Shown in pieces: positions 45,903 through 54,598 of a stretch of DNA of 64,000 nucleotides; position 1 is the first letter of the stretch; each line of letters opens with the position of its first letter. The stretch is from the NCBI GenBank assembly GCA_963710645.1, contig CAVQBD010000002.1, forward strand, positions 186,001 through 250,000, read 5' to 3'. The translations under genes were made by a program, and so were the position numbers. The notes under the pieces are model-generated. The model saw only the letters and a list, made by a program, of their open reading frames with translations. It ran no database searches and was not told where the DNA came from. This DNA comes from FEB-10 sp963710645 (GTDB taxonomy: Bacteria; Acidobacteriota; Thermoanaerobaculia; Thermoanaerobaculales; Sulfomarinibacteraceae).

Positions 45903-47821
45903 GACAGGTCGCTGCAGTGGCATGGCGGGAGATCGTGGAACATCGGGTGTTCTTTGCGGCGGCGGTGGCCGCCTCCGCGATCTCCCTGATCGCGCCGTTC
46001 GTGCCAGGGATTTTTGGTTGGGCCCCGGGCGAGGTGCGCGGCGTGCTGTCGGCAATGATGGCCGTTGGTTTCACGTTCTTGTGTGCGCTGACCCTCGGCG
46101 CGGCGACCGTCTCGGGAACCGTGGCGCAGGGACGGTTCGGCTTCTTCATGGCTCGACCTCTGCCAGGGGCGGTCATCTGGTTCGGCAAGATCTTCGGCGC
46201 ACTCACCGTCGTCGTGGCGTGTGAGCTGATCGTGGTCCTGCCGGCGGCGCTATCGGCGGACGGCCCGGCCTTCCTGGTCGATCTGGTCCGGCACCCTTGG
46301 CTCTGGTCCGGGGTGCTGGTGGGCGCTCCCCTGGTGCTGATTCTCGTGGCCCACGCCGCGAGTACGATGTGGCGGGCCCGCACGGCGTGGCTCGCCCTTG
46401 ACGGTGCGGCACTGATTGGTGTGGTCGTGGCCGGCTGGTTCGTCGTCCGGCCGCTGCTGGCGGCCCGTGCCGAGATATCGGCCTTCGAGATCATCATCGC
46501 CCTTGTGGTGTCGTTCGCCCTGGCGGTCCTCGTCGCGGGGGTCGTTCAAATCGTCTACGGTCGAGTCGATCTCCGGAGACACCACGGGGCGCTGTCCATC
46601 GCGATGTGGGTCGTAATGCTGGCTCTGGCGAGCATCATCGTCGGCTATGGGCGGTGGCTCGCAACCCCCGCCTTCGACGACCTGTTGTGGGTAGACGGTG
46701 TGTTCTCACCCGATTCGCAGGGCCAGTGGGTCGGAGTCAGCGGGCTGACCCGCGGTCGCCGCGATATCTTCGCCGACTTCGCCTGCAATCCCAATACCGG
46801 CGAGTCGATTCTAATCAGCATCGGTCCTCGGTGGCATGGCGGTTCTCTGGCGTTGTCACGCGATGGCGAGCACGCGGTGTGGACGGTGCCCGACCAGGAA
46901 GGCTGGCGGCTTCACCACGGAACGGTGGAGGAGTCGCGATTGATCGCCGACGGGAACCCGGTCTTCGTGGACCGAGAGCCACGGTTCGTGCTGTCCGAGC
47001 GGGGTGATCGAGTGGCAACCATCGAGGGCGCCCTGCTCGTGGTCACGGCAATGCCCTCCGGCGACCTCATCTTCTCGACTCGACTTCCGGAGGACGCCGA
47101 GATCATCGGTCCCGATTTTGCTTCCGACGATCGGTTGAGATTTGTGGCGAATTCTCACGAACGCCGGAGTGGTGGTGGTCGGTCGACTCTCGTTGAGTAT
47201 GACATTGCCGCCGGCAAACCACGGGCGATCCGCGAGCTCGAGGGGAATTGGGTCGTGACATCGGTCGAGGTCGACGATGAGCGAGATCGGATTCTCTTCA
47301 AGGCGTATCTCGATGGTCACAGCAAGTACTGGTACCTCGACGGTACGACCTTCGAAGAGGTGCCCTGGTCCCGGGACGTGGATCTCGGCTCGCACGTCTC
47401 CCTCATGGCGGACGGGCGCCTGACTCGCGTCGTCGGCGATTCCGGAGCACGGAGGTTCGAGGTTTTGGGCCCGGACGGGATCGTCGAAGGTGGACTGGAT
47501 CTGCCGCCCTCATGGGTCCGACTTGTTATCGGATCCCAGCCGTCTCCCAACACGATCACGATGGCGGTTCGGGACGACGGGGATTATCACCACTGGATGG
47601 CGGGGTGGGAGGCGAAGGTCATCAACGTGGAGTCCTGGAAGATCAGCGAGATCGCACGCGGATACACTCCAATACAACCCGGAACATATCCCCCTGGTTT
47701 TTCAAGATCGCACCCCGTCGGTAGTCCGGCGACCAGGGTATTCCGCGGTCAGGGCTCGTCGTTGAATCGATGGGATCCGGTCGCCGGTCAGCTCGAGGAG
47801 CTGGTTCCGGGGAGGGACTGA
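45899..47821 (+). CDS. ABC-2-type permease fused to a C-terminal beta-repeat domain
   Basis: 640 residues. The N-terminal 240 have about six membrane helices of the ABC-2 permease type. The remaining 400 are soluble and predicted beta-rich (repeated WVGVSGLTRGRRDIF, ALSRDGEHAVWTV, FKAYLDGHSKYWYL), like a WD40/TolB-type propeller. That extension is unusual for an exporter subunit and would lie outside the membrane. Substrate unknown. Confidence 0.8.
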   Translation: MRQVAAVAWREIVEHRVFFAAAVAASAISLIAPFVPGIFGWAPGEVRGVLSAMMAVGFTFLCALTLGAATVSGTVAQGRFGFFMARPLPGAVIWFGKIFGALTVVVACELIVVLPAALSADGPAFLVDLVRHPWLWSGVLVGAPLVLILVAHAASTMWRARTAWLALDGAALIGVVVAGWFVVRPLLAARAEISAFEIIIALVVSFALAVLVAGVVQIVYGRVDLRRHHGALSIAMWVVMLALASIIVGYGRWLATPAFDDLLWVDGVFSPDSQGQWVGVSGLTRGRRDIFADFACNPNTGESILISIGPRWHGGSLALSRDGEHAVWTVPDQEGWRLHHGTVEESRLIADGNPVFVDREPRFVLSERGDRVATIEGALLVVTAMPSGDLIFSTRLPEDAEIIGPDFASDDRLRFVANSHERRSGGGRSTLVEYDIAAGKPRAIRELEGNWVVTSVEVDDERDRILFKAYLDGHSKYWYLDGTTFEEVPWSRDVDLGSHVSLMADGRLTRVVGDSGARRFEVLGPDGIVEGGLDLPPSWVRLVIGSQPSPNTITMAVRDDGDYHHWMAGWEAKVINVESWKISEIARGYTPIQPGTYPPGFSRSHPVGSPATRVFRGQGSSLNRWDPVAGQLEELVPGRD

Positions 47822-47863
47822 TTGGAGAACCGACTTCGATGCGACTCCGTTATTCTCCATGAC

Positions 47864-48070
47864 ATGTTGAAGTTCTTACTCTGGCTCATCCTCTTCGTGC
47901 TGTGCTGGCCCCTGGCCCTGCTGGCGCTGATCCTCTATCCCTTTGTGTGGTTGCTGATGCTGCCGTTCCGGCTAGTCGGGATCACGGTGGATGCGGTGTT
48001 CAAGCTGTTGCACTCGATCCTGAAGTTGCCGGCTCGGCTGCTCCGCGGTCCGTCAGCGGTGGCGGGGTGA
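47864..48070 (+). CDS. small hydrophobic membrane protein
   Basis: 68 residues from ATG 47864 (no strong ribosome binding site; TTG 47822 is an alternative). Residues 1-33 form one or two helices (LLWLILFVLCWPLALLALIL), then an amphipathic basic tail. It follows the ABC permease by about 40 bases and may be part of that operon. No family recognised. Confidence 0.55.
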   Translation: MLKFLLWLILFVLCWPLALLALILYPFVWLLMLPFRLVGITVDAVFKLLHSILKLPARLLRGPSAVAG

Positions 48071-48270
48071 ATAGCGAATAGTGGTAGTGAATAGTTGATT
48101 GCGCGGTGCGCCTTCGATTGAATTCACAATCGGGACTCGGGACTCGGGACTCGGGGTTCGTCCTCCTCCCAACCCCACAACGAGATCATCCGATAACGAA
48201 ACGACAGCCACCCTTCGTCGAGTGCGTCCTCAATTCACTATTTTCTATTCACGAGCCCAAGACGGGCCCG
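48067..48270. repeat. repeat cluster between the small membrane gene and the cytochrome gene
   Basis: AATAGTG-type units (48070-48098), about three copies of CGGGACT (48131-48155) and CTATTC-type units near 48240. No gene. Confidence 0.75.
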
Positions 48271-48663
48271 CTATTCGAAGTCGTACAACAGGAAGTCCGC
48301 CAGCGCGCCAAACTCGGCGTCATCGGCCTTGTCGGCATAGCCGGGCATGGCGATGGGGTAGTTCTCTGCCTTGTAGGCGAGCCGCGGGTTGCTCTTGACC
48401 ATGGCCTCGGGGTATTTCAGGTACTCGATCAGCTGGTCTCTGGTCCAGTGGGTGTCGAGCCCGGTCAGAACCGGGCCGGACCGCTTGCCCTCGCGGAGAT
48501 CACCGTGGCAGCTGGCACAATTGAGGTCCACATAGACCTGCCAGCCGGCCATGTGGGCGTCCGGAAGACCAGGTGGTGGGGTGGGCTTGGCCTCCCCGCA
48601 TCCACTGGCGATCAAGATGACGGTTCCGATTCCGATGACGACGAGACAGCGAAGGGTCCTCAT
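48271..48663 (-). CDS. monohaem cytochrome c lipoprotein
   Basis: 130 residues. The lipoprotein signal ends at LIASGC (Cys22). One haem site CASCH and a downstream Met (IAMPGY) for the sixth ligand are visible, typical of class I cytochromes. It would carry electrons at the outer face of a membrane. It follows the pterin dehydratase gene by 9 bases on the same strand. Confidence 0.9.
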   Translation of the reverse strand: MRTLRCLVVIGIGTVILIASGCGEAKPTPPPGLPDAHMAGWQVYVDLNCASCHGDLREGKRSGPVLTGLDTHWTRDQLIEYLKYPEAMVKSNPRLAYKAENYPIAMPGYADKADDAEFGALADFLLYDFE

Positions 48664-48672
48664 TTCTCCTCC

Positions 48673-49008
48673 TCAGTGTTCGACCAGGTGATCCACCTTG
48701 GCCGCGCAGATGAAGTCGTTCTCCGACAGCCCCCCAATGGAGTGGGTGCTATAGCGGATCGTGCAGGTGTCGTATCCCACCACCATCTGTGGGTGGTGAT
48801 CTTCGCGGTGTGACACCCAGGCCACGGCGTTGACAAAGGCCATGGTCTGGTAGTGGTCCTCGAACTGGAAGGTCTTACGGAGCTCGCCGTCGACGATCTC
48901 CCAGCCCTCGGCGTGACTGAGAAGGTGGTCCAAATCGTGTCCGCCGAGCGGTGGGGTCCCGGCCGCCAGCGGCTGGCAGGTTTTCATCACGAGAGTGTTG
49001 TCGCACAT
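48673..49008 (-). CDS. pterin-4a-carbinolamine dehydratase
   Basis: 111 residues. Active-site pattern with H-H-P (SHREDHHPQMVVGY), YNKV-like TIRYSTHSIGGLSENDF and the N-terminal GWEI...LRKTFQFEDH. It dehydrates 4a-hydroxytetrahydropterin; in bacteria lacking aromatic hydroxylases its role may be in pterin or molybdopterin metabolism. Start ATG 49008 has AGGAGG upstream on this strand. Confidence 0.9.
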   Translation of the reverse strand: MCDNTLVMKTCQPLAAGTPPLGGHDLDHLLSHAEGWEIVDGELRKTFQFEDHYQTMAFVNAVAWVSHREDHHPQMVVGYDTCTIRYSTHSIGGLSENDFICAAKVDHLVEH

Positions 49009-49612
49009 GGAGGCCTCCTGATCGGTCAGTTTACTCGAGAATCAAAATTCAAGATTCAAGAAGCAAGATGCAAGATCCCCCGCCCGCCCGGGAGCAAGGA
49101 ACAAGGAACAAGGAACAGGGGGCTGGGAGGAGGGGCAGCCCGCCCACCCGGATGCGAGATGCGAGATTCGAGATACGAGATTCCCCACCCGCCCGGAGCG
49201 AGGTGGGCGCGATGGGCGGGCGTGCCACTCCGGGCACATTGAAGTTGAAAGTTGCACGTTAAACGTTGAACGTTCCCACCCACCCTCCCGGATCGTGAAA
49301 GCTCGCGATGGGCGGGTGTGCGGTCTCTGACGATTTTGGGAAAGCAGTATCAGCGGTGGGGGTCCTTCGATGCGCCCCGGTTCGTCGTCGCGCTTCCCGT
49401 GAGGATGCCAGGCACGCCGATTCGCCCCAGCGAGACGAATCGGCTGGCCGGCGTTGGCGAATCGGGATGTCAGGCACCTCCGAGAGACGCGCCCTCGGGG
49501 AGCGCGGTCGAGAGATGGGCGCACCGACACGGATATCGGAAAGCAAGGGGAAAACCGCGGACAGCGCAACGGGTAAATCGGCGCGATGGGTGGCTCAGGG
49601 AAGTCCATCGTG
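49009..49612. repeat. 600-base repeat-rich intergenic region
   Basis: It holds AAGGAAC (49095-49118) and GCGAGAT-type (49150-49182) heptamers and GTTGAAC-type units (49240-49275). Two parts of a dispersed element also found at 60905-61070 are present: the GTGCCACTCCGGGCAC box (49222-49237) and TCTCTGACGATTTTGGG (49324-49340), with a CTCGGGGAGCGC block near 49495. Open frames here have no coding signs. Confidence 0.8.
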
Positions 49613-49642
49613 TTGACTTCGTGGATTTTTAGGCTACCCTAA
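49613..49642 (+). promoter_or_regulatory. promoter and DtxR-type operator of the metal regulator
   Basis: -35 TTGACT (49613-49618) and -10 TACCCT (49635-49640), 16-base spacer. A dyad TTAGG-CTAC-CCTAA (49629-49642) overlies the -10 box and resembles DtxR/IdeR sites. Transcription would start at about 49647, one base before the GTG. Confidence 0.65.
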
Positions 49643-49647
49643 CGATC

Positions 49648-50328
49648 GTGAATCAACGACGCAACGACCTCGAGCTGACCGAGTCCCAGCAGGACTATCT
49701 CAAGCAGATCTTTCTGCTCGGTGAGACCGGTGGCAGCGTGAGCACCCAGTCCCTGGCAGAACGACTGGGGGTTCGCCCGGCGTCGGTCACCGGGATGGTC
49801 CAGCGGCTCGCTCAGCTGGGTCTGGTGGAGCACCGCAGGTATCGCGGCTTCCGGTTGACGGAGACAGGCCGCCGGGTGGCCCTGGAGATGTTGCGGCACC
49901 ACCGACTGTTGGAGACCTTTCTCGCGACCGCGTTGGACTACTCGTGGGACGAGGTCCACGATGAGGCGGAACGGCTCGAGCACGCCATCTCTGAGCGATT
50001 CGAGGAGAAGATCGCCGAGGTCCTGGGACACCCGACGCACGACCCGCACGGCGATCCCATTCCCGATGCCGATCTTCGATTGCCGGCGGAGTCCGGTGGC
50101 GTGCGGTTGACTGGGGTCTCCCCTTCCGGGACCGGCACCGTCGTGAGGGTCGGCGCCCAGGATCGTGACAGCCTGAATCTCCTGCAGCGACTGGGCCTCG
50201 TGCCGGGAGCCAGGGTCGAGGTGCTCGAGGAGACGTCGGCCGGGGTTCGGGTGCGCGGAGCGGGTAACCGGTACCTGGTGCCGGTGGAGCTGGCAAAGGA
50301 AATCTGGATTACGGAGCACAATAAATGA
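49648..50328 (+). CDS. DtxR/IdeR-family metal-dependent regulator
   Basis: 226 residues from GTG 49648, with no ribosome binding site and the predicted transcription start at about 49647, so a leaderless mRNA is likely. Winged helix (TQSLAERLGVRPASVTGMVQRL), dimerisation helices with metal ligands (HHRLLETFL, HDEAERLEHAIS), and a C-terminal SH3/FeoA-like domain (about 150-220). It should repress the downstream importer when Mn or Fe is sufficient. It overlaps the binding-protein gene by four bases. Confidence 0.92.
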   Translation: MNQRRNDLELTESQQDYLKQIFLLGETGGSVSTQSLAERLGVRPASVTGMVQRLAQLGLVEHRRYRGFRLTETGRRVALEMLRHHRLLETFLATALDYSWDEVHDEAERLEHAISERFEEKIAEVLGHPTHDPHGDPIPDADLRLPAESGGVRLTGVSPSGTGTVVRVGAQDRDSLNLLQRLGLVPGARVEVLEETSAGVRVRGAGNRYLVPVELAKEIWITEHNK

Positions 50329-51266
50329 AGACGGCATATGGAGTCGTGTCTGGTGTTTTTGCGGCCGTGTTGTTGGGGTGCGGTGGCGCCCCCGCGGACC
50401 GGGTTGATGGACCGCTCCAGGCGGTAGCGACGACAACTATCGTCGGTGACGTGGTGGGCGCCATCGGGGGCGACGACGTTCACCTCGAGGTGTTGATGGG
50501 ACCCGGGGTGGACCCCCATCTCTACAAGCCGAGCGCAGGCGACGTGCGGCGCATGGCCTCGGCGGAGGCGGTCTTTCTCAACGGCCTGCACCTCGAGGGG
50601 AAAATGGGCGAGGTGCTCTCCGAGATGGATCAACGTGGCGTTGTCACGGTTTCGATCGCCGAGTGTATTCCAGAGTCCGAGCTGCTCGAGTCAACCGGCT
50701 ACCCCGGCCTCCACGACCCCCACGTTTGGTTTGATGTGGGCCTGTGGGCGCAGGTTGCCGACTGTACACGGGATGCGCTGGTCAACGTCGACCCCGACAA
50801 CGCTGAGGCCTACAGCGCGCGGGCTGCAAGCTATAAAGCCGAGTTGATCGCCCTCGACGACTGGGTCCAACAACAGGTGGAGTTGGTGCAACCCGACCGC
50901 CGGGTGCTTGTGACCGCCCACGACGCCTTCGAGTACTTCGGCCGCGCCTATGGGTTTGAGGTGCGCGGGTTGCTCGGGGTGAGTACTGCATCGGAGGCCG
51001 GCACGTCGGATGTCCAGAACCTGGCGGACTTCATCGCCGACCGTCGGATCCCCGCTGTCTTCGTGGAGTCGTCGGTGCCGCCGCGATACGTGGAGGCACT
51101 CACCGAGGCGGTGGCGTCCCGCGGCTTCGATGTCGTCATCGGCGGCAGTCTCTACTCCGACGCCCTCGGTGATCCCGATGGTCCGGCGGGTCGCTATGTG
51201 GGCACCGTGCGGTCCAACGTGGAGACCATCGTCGGCGCCCTGGCCGGCGACGGAGGGGCGCGATGA
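50325..51266 (+). CDS. metal ABC transporter substrate-binding lipoprotein (TroA/MntC family)
   Basis: 313 residues. Lipoprotein signal with Cys19 (VLLGCGG). Metal ligands in DPHLYKPS, HDPHVWFD, TAHDAFEYFG and a later acidic residue (VFVESS). No His-rich loop, which favours Mn or Fe over Zn. It overlaps the ATPase gene by four bases. Control by the adjacent DtxR-type protein also points to Mn/Fe. Confidence 0.93.
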   Translation: MKTAYGVVSGVFAAVLLGCGGAPADRVDGPLQAVATTTIVGDVVGAIGGDDVHLEVLMGPGVDPHLYKPSAGDVRRMASAEAVFLNGLHLEGKMGEVLSEMDQRGVVTVSIAECIPESELLESTGYPGLHDPHVWFDVGLWAQVADCTRDALVNVDPDNAEAYSARAASYKAELIALDDWVQQQVELVQPDRRVLVTAHDAFEYFGRAYGFEVRGLLGVSTASEAGTSDVQNLADFIADRRIPAVFVESSVPPRYVEALTEAVASRGFDVVIGGSLYSDALGDPDGPAGRYVGTVRSNVETIVGALAGDGGAR

Positions 51267-52030
51267 CATCCCCCGGTTCGAAACCGCCGGTGGCTCTCGA
51301 GGTCGAGGACCTGACGGTTGCCTATGCCGACCAACCTGTCCTGTGGGACGTGGACCTCCAGGTGCCCACGGGAGCCAAGATGGCCATCGTGGGACCCAAC
51401 GGCGCCGGCAAGAGCACGCTCATTAAGGCCGCCATGGGTCTTGTGAAACCGGTGGCCGGTGAGGTCCGGATCTTTGGTAGGGCCCGCGACACGGCCGGGG
51501 GTGAGATCGCGTACGTGCCCCAGAGATCGAGCCTGGAGTGGGATTTCCCCACCGACGTAGTGGATGTGGTCACCATGGGCACCTATGGCCAGATCGGCTG
51601 GTTCCGCCGGGCGGGGGCCCGGCAGCGAGATCAGGCCATGGCGGCGCTGACCACAGTGGGCATGGAGGCCTATTCCTCCCGTCCCATTGCCCAGCTTTCT
51701 GGAGGACAGCAGCAGCGGGTGCTTCTGGCGAGGGCGTTGGTCCAGGGAGCCGAGATCTACATGCTCGACGAGCCTTTCCAGGGGGTTGACGCTCCCACCG
51801 AGCGGACGATCGTCGGAGTGCTCGACGGGTTGGCGCGCGAAGGTAAGACCATCATCGTGGTCCATCACGATCTGCAGACCGTGCCCGAGTACTTCGACCA
51901 CGTGCTGCTGCTCAACGTGCGCGCAATCGACTCGGGTCCGGTGGACGAGGTCTTCACCGAGGACAATCTGCGCCTGACCTTCGGCGGACGGGTGGGAGTG
52001 ATCGCCCGATCGGCGGCGGAAGAGGCCTGA
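51263..52030 (+). CDS. metal ABC transporter ATP-binding protein
   Basis: 255 residues. Walker A GPNGAGKST, Q-loop YVPQRSSLEWDFP, signature LSGGQQQRV, Walker B EIYMLDEPFQG and the H-loop VHHDL are all intact. MntB/ZnuC family. It lies between the binding protein and two permeases. Confidence 0.95.
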   Translation: MTSPGSKPPVALEVEDLTVAYADQPVLWDVDLQVPTGAKMAIVGPNGAGKSTLIKAAMGLVKPVAGEVRIFGRARDTAGGEIAYVPQRSSLEWDFPTDVVDVVTMGTYGQIGWFRRAGARQRDQAMAALTTVGMEAYSSRPIAQLSGGQQQRVLLARALVQGAEIYMLDEPFQGVDAPTERTIVGVLDGLAREGKTIIVVHHDLQTVPEYFDHVLLLNVRAIDSGPVDEVFTEDNLRLTFGGRVGVIARSAAEEA

Positions 52031-52031
52031 C

Positions 52032-53153
52032 GTGGAGTTTCTCACCGATTACACCCTGCGCATCGTCGCTTTGGGTTCGGGGGTTCTGGGTGCTACGGCA
52101 GGGGCCCTCGGGTCGTTCGCGGTGCTCCGTCGCCAGAGTCTGATCGGCGACGCCGTGAGTCACGCAGCCCTGCCGGGAATCGCGCTGGCCTTTCTTCTGA
52201 CGGGCAGCAAGGCGCCGCTGATCATCATGGTCGGAGCGGCTCTTGCCGGATGGCTCGGGACCCTCGCGGTGCGCGCCATTGTCGCTCGCAGCCGGGTTCC
52301 TTACGACAGTGCGCTGGGCATCGTGCTCGCGGTGTTCTTCGGCTTCGGCCTGGTGCTGCTCACCTACATTCAAAAGCAGCCCAACGCGGCTCAAGCAGGA
52401 CTCGAGAGTTATCTCTTCGGCCAGGCGGCGGCGCTGCTCCGCCAGGACGTCGTGGTGATGGCCGTACTCGGCGCCGTTGCACTGACGGTGCTCATGATGC
52501 TGTGGAAGGAGTTCAAGCTGCTGAGCTTCGACGAGGCTTTTGGTGTCAGTCTCGGCTTTTCCATGACCCGTCTCGACGGTCTGCTTACGGCTCTGCTGGT
52601 GGTGGCGATCGTGATCGGCCTGCAGACCGTCGGGGTGGTCTTGATGAGCGCGATGATCGTCGCACCAGCCGCGGCTGCGAGACAGTGGACCCGGGGGCTC
52701 GGGCCAATGGTGGGCCTGGCGACAACCATCGGGACCCTTGCCGGGGTCGGCGGGGCGGTGGCGAGCTCGGTCGTGCCGAGGCTGCCCACCGGACCCACCA
52801 TCGTGATGATACTCAGTGTTGTTGTGACGGTATCCCTGCTCTTTGCGCCCGGCCGCGGGCTGGTGGGACGATGGCTGCGTCTCGGAAGGCTGCGCCAGGC
52901 GCCGCAGCTCGACCCGGTACTGATCCATCTCTACGCTCTGTCCCTGCACCACGCCGACGACCCCGAGCACGGCCACAGCGAGGCCGTGTTGCGGACCATG
53001 AGCTCCCGTGATATGGACGTGGCGGGCGCCCTTCACGGACTCGAATCCAAGGGTCTCGCCCTCCAGGTTCCTGGCGGTCTGTGGGCACCCACCGAGCTTG
53101 GCCGGCGTGAGGCGCGGCGGGCTCTCGATCGAGAGGGTGGGGGGGCCCTGTGA
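52032..53153 (+). CDS. metal ABC transporter permease with C-terminal winged-helix extension
   Basis: 373 residues from GTG 52032. About eight membrane helices of the ZnuB/TroC type (LIGDAVSHAALPGIALAF, GVVLMSAMIVAPAAAA). The last 90 residues are soluble, winged-helix-like (RTMSSRDMDVAGALHGLESKGLALQ and a wing LWAPTELG), as in other TroC-type permeases fused to DtxR-like domains. It overlaps the second permease gene by four bases. Confidence 0.92.
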   Translation: MEFLTDYTLRIVALGSGVLGATAGALGSFAVLRRQSLIGDAVSHAALPGIALAFLLTGSKAPLIIMVGAALAGWLGTLAVRAIVARSRVPYDSALGIVLAVFFGFGLVLLTYIQKQPNAAQAGLESYLFGQAAALLRQDVVVMAVLGAVALTVLMMLWKEFKLLSFDEAFGVSLGFSMTRLDGLLTALLVVAIVIGLQTVGVVLMSAMIVAPAAAARQWTRGLGPMVGLATTIGTLAGVGGAVASSVVPRLPTGPTIVMILSVVVTVSLLFAPGRGLVGRWLRLGRLRQAPQLDPVLIHLYALSLHHADDPEHGHSEAVLRTMSSRDMDVAGALHGLESKGLALQVPGGLWAPTELGRREARRALDREGGGAL

Positions 53154-54256
53154 GCCCGGACATTGAGATTCTGCTGATCGCTGTGGTCACTGCGGTTGCC
53201 GCGGCGCTTCCCGGCGCCTTCCTGGTGCTTCGCCGATTGGCCCTGGTCAGCGACGCGATTTCGCACGCCATCCTGCCCGGAATCGTGGTGGCGTTCTTCC
53301 TCACCGGGAACCTCAACTCGCCGTTGTTATTGATCGCAGCAGCGGCCACCGGGGTGTTGACGGTTGCACTGATCGAAGCAATCCACAGGTCGCGCCTGGT
53401 TCCCGAGGACGCGGCCATCGGTCTGGTCTTTCCGGCGCTGTTTGCCCTCGGTGTGATTCTGGTGTCGCGGTACGCAGGCAACGTCCATCTGGATACCGAT
53501 TCAGTGCTGCTCGGAGAACTGGCGTTCGCACCGTTCGATCGACTGGTCGTTGGAGGCGTCGATCTCGGGCCGGCGGCGTTGTGGAGCATGGGTGCCATTC
53601 TGGCGCTCAACATCGTGGTGATCGTGGTCGCGTTCAAGGAACTCAAACTGGCGACGGTTGACCCGGGCCTCGCTGCGGCGCTCGGATTTTCACCCGTGCT
53701 GCTCCACTACGGACTCATGGCCCTGGTTTCCATCACCGCGGTCGGGGCCTTCAATGCTGTGGGTTCAGTCCTGGTGGTGGCGCTGATGATTGCCCCGCCC
53801 GCCACAGCCTACCTGCTGGCCGAGCGGTTGAAATCCATGCTCTGGCTCAGTGCGGTGATCGCGGCGGTTGCCGCTGTGGCAGGTTATGCCATGGCGTGGG
53901 TGTTGGACGTCTCCATCGCGGGCTCCATGGCGACGGCCTCCGGCGTGCTGTTCACCGCTGCCCTGCTGTTTGCCCCTCGACGCGGGGTGGTGGCTCAGAT
54001 GAAACGGCGGGCTGCCCAGCGGCTCGATTTCGGTGTCAGCATGCTGCTGGTTCACCTGTTGCATCACGAGGGTTCGTCCGTGGCCGCGGAGGAGTGTCGT
54101 CGCTCGACCCTTCATCGACACCTTCAATGGAGCGAAGGATTCACCCGACAGGTCGTCCGTTCCGCCGACGGAAGCGACCTGGTCGCCAGAGTGGGTGAGC
54201 TGCTCGAATTGACCTCCGCAGGTCGACAACGCGCTCAAAGGGCAGTGGTGCGATAG
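53150..54256 (+). CDS. second metal ABC transporter permease with C-terminal helical extension
   Basis: 368 residues from GTG 53150. Same fold as its neighbour (LVSDAISHAILPGIVVAFF, GSVLVVALMIAPPATA) with a shorter C-terminal domain of about 85 residues that also looks winged-helix-like. The two probably form a heterodimer in the membrane. Last gene of the DtxR-controlled operon; no strong terminator seen, and repeats follow. Confidence 0.92.
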   Translation: MSPDIEILLIAVVTAVAAALPGAFLVLRRLALVSDAISHAILPGIVVAFFLTGNLNSPLLLIAAAATGVLTVALIEAIHRSRLVPEDAAIGLVFPALFALGVILVSRYAGNVHLDTDSVLLGELAFAPFDRLVVGGVDLGPAALWSMGAILALNIVVIVVAFKELKLATVDPGLAAALGFSPVLLHYGLMALVSITAVGAFNAVGSVLVVALMIAPPATAYLLAERLKSMLWLSAVIAAVAAVAGYAMAWVLDVSIAGSMATASGVLFTAALLFAPRRGVVAQMKRRAAQRLDFGVSMLLVHLLHHEGSSVAAEECRRSTLHRHLQWSEGFTRQVVRSADGSDLVARVGELLELTSAGRQRAQRAVVR

Positions 54257-54598
54257 GGGATAAAGAGTTGAAAGTTGAACGTTGAACGTTCAACGTTGAA
54301 CGTTTGGTTCATCGGGATTTCAGTGAGATGGACAGTGGCGAAATTCGAAATGCGGAATTCGAAATTCGAGAATTCCATCGCGCCGAATTCACATGCGGTC
54401 CCGGGGCCCATCAGCCCCAGTCGGCATCGGCTGGGACAGGGACAGCAGTCGGCGTCTGGGGCAGATGGCAGCATCGGTGAACAGCGACTGCAATCCGGGG
54501 CAATCCCAGCTGATCGCTGCCGCTGCATTTTGGGCGCGGGAACTAGCCCCTAGGCCCTAGCCCCCTAGCCCCTGACCCTTGGCTCCTGGCTCCTCCTG
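54257..54598. repeat. repeat-rich gap between the metal importer and mla genes
   Basis: GTTGAAC-type heptamers in both orientations (54267-54305), TTCGAAA-type units (54340-54372) and CCCCTAG-type units (54543-54585). The two operons converge here. No gene is supportable. Confidence 0.8.

Noticed and set aside
49308..49632. Open frames in the repeat region before the metal regulator
   Set aside because: Encoded by the dispersed repeat family; no protein-like features.
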